From the NCBI GenBank assembly GCA_012033335.1, contig JAAURB010000034.1:1-47952 (forward strand): DNA of 47,952 nucleotides, given 5' to 3'. The DNA comes from Oscillatoriales cyanobacterium RM2_1_1. GTDB lineage: Bacteria > Cyanobacteriota > Cyanobacteriia > Cyanobacteriales > Microcoleaceae. The position numbers were made by a program, and so were the translations under genes. Under the pieces are notes generated by a model, which saw nothing but the letters and a program-made list of their open reading frames with translations, was not told the origin of the DNA and searched no databases. This document shows positions 43,023 through 47,952 of this stretch, in pieces (position 1 is the stretch's first letter; each line of letters opens with the position of its first letter).

Positions 43023-45314
43023 CTAACGGGGAAAACTTGCAGGGGAATTGCGTTGGGTATAATTTCCTACGGTTCCCAAACAGGAAAGTCGGAAACGACT
43101 GATTTCTGCCAAAACCTTCTCTACCGTTGTTTTGCGGCTCTTGGCAATACTGACAACCATGAGGATTCCGTCCAGATGACCCGCTAAAAATACTGCGTCT
43201 TTATAATGTTTGAGCTCAGATGTATCATAAATCACGAAGTCAAATGTGTTTTGGAATTCCTCGACAATTTGCAGCATCTGAGCTGATCCCAAGAGCTTGA
43301 TCGCCGCTGAGGAAGGCTGACCTGCCGTTAGCACAAATAAATTTTCTATGCCTGCCGCCGACTGAACCAACACTTTAGGATCAACGTTGTGGTCAGTGAG
43401 GAGGTCACATAAACCTTTTTGATTGGGTAACCCCAGGTTGACATGGAGTTGAGGGCTTCGGAGATTGGCATCCACCAACAATACATGCTGGCCCATACCA
43501 GAAATCGTTTCTGCCAGGTGCAGGGCTACGGTTGATTTCCCATCCCCCGTCTCCGCCGAACAAATGGCTAAGGATTGCAGGGGAAAGTCAGCATACTGAA
43601 ACTTGATATTGGCATAGAGACTATCAAAAGCATCTTCAAATTCGGACTGATGGGGTAGCGCGAGGGCAGAACCGGCTTGGGCACTGGGCAGTCTGAAAAA
43701 GTGGGTCATGCCCGATTGTTTGTAGCGCGGGATCACCCCTAGCATCGGAAAAGCCGTATCTTCTCGCAAATCCTGGGGCGTATAAAAAATATTCTGAAGT
43801 TTTTCCAGCAACAGAGCCAATCCCATGCCCAAAAGCAGTCCCCCCAAAACACTGGCCGCCAGCAACTTCTTAGAGCTATCTTCAGCGATGGAAAGGATTT
43901 CTCCCTGGTCATTGGTCTCAACGTGGGGCTGATTGATGATTTTCCAGGGTTCATTGTCCTGGGCTCGTTCCACTCTCAATTTTTCCCGTTGGGTGAGGAA
44001 TTGATCCAGGAGTTGATTGGTACCATCGAGTTGTTTTTGAGCTTCATTATACTGACGGGCAATGATCGGGTAATCCTGGGCCTCTTGCTCTAAAGTCTGC
44101 TTGAGTTGTTGAAGATTAGTCAGGCGAACTTCTAGCACCTGACTCTGATTGCGCGCTTCCACCAATTGAGCGATCAATTGCTGGCGGGTAGAATTCTGAA
44201 ATGAATAGATTGCCGGGTTTTGCACCGTTGCCGCACTGGACTCCAGGGTGCGTTGGGTTTCTTGATCCACCAACCGCTGTAAGTTTGCTTTTTCCTGTTG
44301 AAGTTGCTGAATTTCAGGAGTGTCAGATTGATAGATCGGTGAGAGTTCCGCCAGCTTGCTCTCCACCTCAGTAATCTTAGTTCGTAGTTGTGCCAGGGTT
44401 GGACTTTCACTCAAGGCTGAAGCCGCTAGGGCATCCTCCGGGGCGAGATTGAGTTGGGCTTCCAGGGTTTCATATTTTTTTCGGAGTTCTGGCAATTCCC
44501 GTTGGGTATCTAAAATTTGGTTTTCCAGGGTACTAATTTGAGTGTAGAGCTGTTCTCCCTTGACTTGAGGATTGATCAACTCATACTCTTGCTGAAGTTT
44601 TTGAATTTGTGACTGATAAAGATTGACTTTTTCTCTTAACTCAGGCAGTTGCTCATCAATAAATCGAACCGCCTCATCAATTCCGGTTGTGCGTTCTTCC
44701 AGACTGTATTTCAGATAGCGATCGCGGGCAGAGTCTAATACCGCTTGAATCAGCTCCGGATCTGAAGCTTGATAGCTGACTTGAAGAATCTTGGTGGCAT
44801 CAAGCTTGCGATTGTCTCCAATCAGGCGGTCAATCGTTAAGCCTTTTTGCAGTTTGGTCAGACTGAAATTGGGGTAGAGATATATTCCTTTAGCATTCTT
44901 TGTGCTACGGACATCCTCAGCAATATCATTCAACAGCTCCGTACTCCGGAGAATTTCTAATTGGGTAGGGTAATCTAGTTTGTCTGAGGGAGCGCCATCG
45001 GGACGAGTCAATTCTCTCGGGTCATTCAATTGGTCGGAGGCGTTTGCTGGTTCAACCTGAATTTGAAAGTTGCCAGTATAAAGTGGGTCTGGAGTTTCCC
45101 GTAGATTCAGGGCTAGGGCGGTTGCCAGCCCAGTCACCCCTAGAACTAATAGGGCTTTGCGCTGTAACGTTCTGATCAACGGGCCTAGATTGAAACCTCC
45201 AGCGGCAGCAGGAACCTGCTCTTCTATCATTTCGGTAGAAAAGTCAGAACCTCTTAACCCATTGGATTCTGCCAGAAAGGTATCCTGTTGTGTCCCTGTA
45301 TGTAACTCTGCCAT
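43023..45314 (-). CDS. Polysaccharide co-polymerase/tyrosine kinase (Wzc-like)
   Basis: About 763 residues from the ATG at 45314; a frame from 45440 would add a non-conserved leader. The N-terminal Wzz domain has a first membrane helix at about 50-65 and a long periplasmic coiled-coil region (YQSQIQKLQQEYELINPQVK). The second helix is at about 485-505 (LLAASVLGGLLLGMGLALLL). The C-terminal BY-kinase-like domain has Walker A ETGDGKST (about 590), Walker A' VLLVDANLRSP and IYDTSELKH. It controls chain length and export of exopolysaccharide. The usual C-terminal tyrosine cluster is missing: one Tyr remains (GNYTQRNSPASFPR). It lies 160 bases downstream of the Wza-like gene. Confidence 0.9.
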   Translation of the reverse strand: MAELHTGTQQDTFLAESNGLRGSDFSTEMIEEQVPAAAGGFNLGPLIRTLQRKALLVLGVTGLATALALNLRETPDPLYTGNFQIQVEPANASDQLNDPRELTRPDGAPSDKLDYPTQLEILRSTELLNDIAEDVRSTKNAKGIYLYPNFSLTKLQKGLTIDRLIGDNRKLDATKILQVSYQASDPELIQAVLDSARDRYLKYSLEERTTGIDEAVRFIDEQLPELREKVNLYQSQIQKLQQEYELINPQVKGEQLYTQISTLENQILDTQRELPELRKKYETLEAQLNLAPEDALAASALSESPTLAQLRTKITEVESKLAELSPIYQSDTPEIQQLQQEKANLQRLVDQETQRTLESSAATVQNPAIYSFQNSTRQQLIAQLVEARNQSQVLEVRLTNLQQLKQTLEQEAQDYPIIARQYNEAQKQLDGTNQLLDQFLTQREKLRVERAQDNEPWKIINQPHVETNDQGEILSIAEDSSKKLLAASVLGGLLLGMGLALLLEKLQNIFYTPQDLREDTAFPMLGVIPRYKQSGMTHFFRLPSAQAGSALALPHQSEFEDAFDSLYANIKFQYADFPLQSLAICSAETGDGKSTVALHLAETISGMGQHVLLVDANLRSPQLHVNLGLPNQKGLCDLLTDHNVDPKVLVQSAAGIENLFVLTAGQPSSAAIKLLGSAQMLQIVEEFQNTFDFVIYDTSELKHYKDAVFLAGHLDGILMVVSIAKSRKTTVEKVLAEISRFRLSCLGTVGNYTQRNSPASFPR

Positions 45315-45475
45315 AGTTCTTTTGGTTGACCTGGAGTTGACTTGAATTCGATTAAGTAAATCGCTACACCCTAATGATTTGAATGATTTTTGAGGCTGAC
45401 TTGAACGGAGATCGCCAGAGCAATGAAACTTGATCAGCAACCCTTACTTCTAGCCGGTGTACTTCTAGTCTATTC

Positions 45476-46978
45476 CTAATTTCCAAAGAACACCCGAAAG
45501 ATTGTCAGCACCGAAACAAAGTTGTTGACCTGATCAAAAATCTGATTTGTAGAATCTGAAAAGCTGGTAAATCCAGACCGATCAACCACAAGAATATCGT
45601 TGTTGCGGAGTACCGGGTTGTTGGCTCCATCTGGCCCTTGAGTAAAATCAACTTCGATTACCTGTCGAGAGGCGGTGCCATCCGGATTCAGCCGAATCAG
45701 TTCAACTTTGCTTTTCTTAGCCCGCACCGTGTCAAATCCTCCTGCGGCCAGTAATGCTTGATTCAAGGGCGTATTGGGCGGAACTTGAACTAGACCGGGG
45801 GAAACCACCTCCCCTACGACATTCACATTGATGGTTGCCGGGGCAAAGCTAGCCGTTGCCAGGTCTTCCAACTCGGCTGGATTAACCTCAGTAGCTTCGG
45901 GCACAATAATTGTATCCCCCTCCTGAAGAAACGGATCCTGGGTAATATCCCCCGATTGCAGCAGTTCCCAGAGATTGACCTGGGTCGTTTGCAGTCCCGT
46001 ACGGGTAATCCGCCGCACCTCAACCTGGCGAATATCGGCTGATTCTGTGATCCCTCCCGCTTGCTGAATGGCTTGAGTCACCGTTGGTGGATCAGAGTTA
46101 TCATTTTCTGCAATCACCGAGTACACCCCAGGACGAAAAACTTCTCCTACCACTACTACCTGCAAGGGTTCTACCGATTGGGAAGAAAGGTTTGTCGTGA
46201 CCAGTTGACGAATCTCAGAGGACTCAATCGCCAAAGCTGTAGGAATAAAAATACTATCGCCGTCTAATAGAATCGGATCTTGATCCAGATTTCCCTCCTT
46301 CAACAACTCTTCCAGGTTCAAGGTAACCACTGAACCCTGGGGCCCTGTTCGTCGCAGTTGCACTTGTCTGACATCGGCGGCTTGAGTGATCCCTCCAGCT
46401 TGCTGGATGGCTCGGGTCAATCGAGGAAATTGATCGTTGTTGTTATTCGTGGTACCTGTCGTTCCTCCCCCTTGAGTACTTTGATTTTGATTTTGTGAGG
46501 TGAAGTTATAGGAACCGGGTCGATTAACCTCCCCAGAGATCGCCACCTGAACTGGACGCAACCCCACCAGACTGAGGGTAATTGAGGGTTGCTTCAGAAT
46601 CGATGTGAATCGCTGAGTAATCACCGCTTGGGCTTGGGGGATCGTCAATCCCCTGACCTGAATCACCCCAACTCCAGGCAAGTTGACCGTTCCATCCGTT
46701 AGCACCAGAAAGCTTCCACTATATTTATCCACACCGAATATATCTAGTTGGATCCGATCTCCTATCCCCAGAATATAAGCCGAATTGATCTGGGGAGCGG
46801 GAGATCCACCAGAACCTGTAGCCTGACTGATTAAACCAGATGTTACAGGTTGCGCCTCTGCTCGCAGCGAAAACACGGGATAGAGCAGCCCAGCCGTTAT
46901 GATAGGGAACCAGAAAAATTTTGGGCCGCAGGGGATTAATCTCAGGTATAGATGTAAGCGATGATGATTGGATGGCAT
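45476..46978 (-). CDS. Polysaccharide export protein with SLBB domains (Wza-like)
   Basis: 500 residues from the ATG at 46978, preferred because GGGAG lies 7 bases upstream; the frame from 46999 begins at TTG. A signal peptide (about 13-42, LIPCGPKFFWFPIITAG) ends near AEAQ. There is no Cys after it, so it is not a lipoprotein like Escherichia coli Wza. Poly-export domain: NSAYILGIGDRIQLDIFG, VNLPGVGVIQVRGLTIPQAQ. Three SLBB-type domains follow (VAISGEVNRPGSYNF, VVVGEVFRPGVYSV, NVVGEVVSPGLVQVP). It forms the outer-membrane exit for exopolysaccharide. Directly upstream of the Wzc-like gene on the same strand, an expected pair. Confidence 0.92.
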   Translation of the reverse strand: MPSNHHRLHLYLRLIPCGPKFFWFPIITAGLLYPVFSLRAEAQPVTSGLISQATGSGGSPAPQINSAYILGIGDRIQLDIFGVDKYSGSFLVLTDGTVNLPGVGVIQVRGLTIPQAQAVITQRFTSILKQPSITLSLVGLRPVQVAISGEVNRPGSYNFTSQNQNQSTQGGGTTGTTNNNNDQFPRLTRAIQQAGGITQAADVRQVQLRRTGPQGSVVTLNLEELLKEGNLDQDPILLDGDSIFIPTALAIESSEIRQLVTTNLSSQSVEPLQVVVVGEVFRPGVYSVIAENDNSDPPTVTQAIQQAGGITESADIRQVEVRRITRTGLQTTQVNLWELLQSGDITQDPFLQEGDTIIVPEATEVNPAELEDLATASFAPATINVNVVGEVVSPGLVQVPPNTPLNQALLAAGGFDTVRAKKSKVELIRLNPDGTASRQVIEVDFTQGPDGANNPVLRNNDILVVDRSGFTSFSDSTNQIFDQVNNFVSVLTIFRVFFGN

Positions 46979-47385
46979 TCTTATCTCCCAGGGGTGCAAA
47001 CCTTGAACTCAAACCTTAAACTTCATCGGCCCTTAAACTAAACTAATGTTGAACTAAACTAATATAGAGAGTCCCAAACAACTGATCTTGTTCCATCTCA
47101 TTAGACTGGTCACTGTTTGATCACTGTGCTGAACTTAACGAAACTCAATGAAGCACCACTTGCAAACCAGGTCAACAATCCTGGAACCAATTCTTCACAA
47201 TTGCAATTCTGCTTTTGCCAATCCAATATAGCTCAGGACTTGACTAAAAACTGATCAAGAAAATTATGACTTATCCATTAAACCCAAGACCCAATCACTA
47301 TTTAGGGAATCCCGGAAGAAATTGTAGAATGAACTCAAGTAGCCACGAACTACCCCTAACCCACTATTTGCTATAGACCTTTGTC
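46979..47385. other. Intergenic region before VOC gene
   Basis: About 400 bases between the divergent Wza-like and glyoxalase-fold genes. Apart from an AACTAAACTAAT direct repeat at about 47037-47063, nothing recognisable is seen. It should hold the promoters of both. Confidence 0.5.
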
Positions 47386-47742
47386 ATGAAGCTGAAACGA
47401 TTAGGGCATGTTGCCATTTGTGTACAGGACATTGATCAAGCTGCCCAGTTTTATAAAAATCTGGGCATGAGATTGGTCTGGAAAGACACTGACTGGGCCT
47501 ATCTAAAAGCCGGGGATGACGGTCTGGCCTTGCTCAGTCCAGGGTACGATCAGGCAGGAGCCCATTTTGGCTTTGTCTTTAGCGATCGCGCTGAGATAGA
47601 AGCAGCCTACGGGGAACTCAAAACCCAAGGGGTGAACGTCAGCCAGATTCATGATCATCGGGATGGCACTGCCTCATTCTACGGACGCGATCCTGATGGC
47701 AATACCTTTGAATATTTGTTTGAACCCCTCCCTAGAAATTAG
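47386..47742 (+). CDS. VOC-fold (glyoxalase I-like) protein
   Basis: 118 residues of the vicinal-oxygen-chelate superfamily. Metal ligands are probably His8 (LGHVAICV), His60 (AGAHFGFVF) and Glu109 (RDPDGNTFEYLF). One module is present and two pair in a homodimer. Glyoxalase I, fosfomycin-resistance and dioxygenase proteins share the fold, so the substrate is open. The methylglyoxal synthase fusion elsewhere in the window makes a glyoxalase role attractive, but this is inference. ATG at 47386. Confidence 0.85.
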   Translation: MKLKRLGHVAICVQDIDQAAQFYKNLGMRLVWKDTDWAYLKAGDDGLALLSPGYDQAGAHFGFVFSDRAEIEAAYGELKTQGVNVSQIHDHRDGTASFYGRDPDGNTFEYLFEPLPRN

Positions 47743-47867
47743 CATTAAAAACTTGTTTAGGTTTTGAATTTGTTCTTGAACAAGTTCTTAAATAAATTCA
47801 AGAAAGTGGGCGGAATTAGCCAGGGATCCCTTGAGAAAACTAAGAGTTAGGAACTGTTATCAACAAC

Positions 47868-47952
47868 TAAAGTAGCTTGACGCAATTTAATTAGAAGATT
47901 GATGTGAGGGGTGAAGGGGGCAGGCCCCCTTCCTGGGGCGAAGCCCCAGACC
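47868..47952. repeat. Dispersed palindromic repeat, family A, copy 6 (cut by window end)
   Basis: AAAGTAGCTTGACGCAATTT, GAAGGGGGCAGGCCCCCTTC and TGGGGCGAAGCCCCAGACC run to the last base. The right arm lies outside the window. Confidence 0.8.

Overview
The window is a piece of a cyanobacterial chromosome. The evidence is psaD (photosystem I), a plant-type [2Fe-2S] ferredoxin, several cyanobacterial families (TIGR02450 Trp-rich protein, DUF4336, DUF928, CHASE2 cyclase, a filamentous-haemagglutinin/TPR/CHAT cluster) and about thirty copies by eye of the HIP1 octamer GCGATCGC in 48 kb. Abundant multidomain signalling, secreted RTX-type proteins, a Wza/Wzc-type exopolysaccharide pair and many short dispersed repeats suggest a filamentous or mat-forming lineage. 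A nitrogenase-associated ArsC-like protein hints at nitrogen fixation. No nif genes lie in the window, and the species is not identified.

Layout. 0-5.6 kb: an exported alpha/beta hydrolase, an unusual array of six palindromes in front of a truncated integron-type integrase gene that runs antiparallel into the 3' end of ruvB, a TetR remnant, a frameshifted DUF4336 gene, a Trp-rich protein and a PhzF isomerase. 5.6-12.6 kb: housekeeping and photosynthesis genes (trpE, psaD, bestrophin-type channel, an RTX protein, murI, ferredoxin, the nitrogenase-associated protein). 12.6-14.5 kb: a graveyard with decayed DUF5615, Uma2 and pRiA4b-ORF3-type fragments. 14.5-24 kb: a coiled-coil protein, a ROK kinase, a CHASE2 nucleotide cyclase behind a DUF928 gene, a REC-GGDEF-EAL protein, a methylglyoxal synthase/lipid kinase fusion and an unrecognised protein with a strong ribosome binding site. 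24-28 kb: a repeat-rich stretch, a degenerate MazG-like protein and an RTX/SGNH-hydrolase gene split by a frameshift. 28-35.5 kb: a lone cytosine-5 DNA methyltransferase and a translationally coupled haemagglutinin-TPR-CHAT operon. 35.7-42.3 kb: an ABC-F ATPase, a frameshifted DUF362 gene, an NAD-dependent epimerase and a GMC oxidoreductase. 42.8-48 kb: tRNA-Arg, the Wzc/Wza-like pair and a glyoxalase-fold protein.

Three themes stand out. First, at least four families of short, partly palindromic dispersed repeats fill the intergenic gaps. One, about 90-120 bp with TAAGTAG/CTACTTA ends, occurs six times. Second, three genes (DUF4336, RTX-SGNH, DUF362) carry single-base frameshifts and a fourth (TPR/CHAT) probably does, so either decay or sequencing error is at work. 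Third, the palindrome array at 1501-1719 is the most unusual unexplained structure. Its units lie 41, 40, 41, 32 and 41 bp apart, close to whole helical turns, and it sits where an integron integrase would have its recombination or regulatory region.
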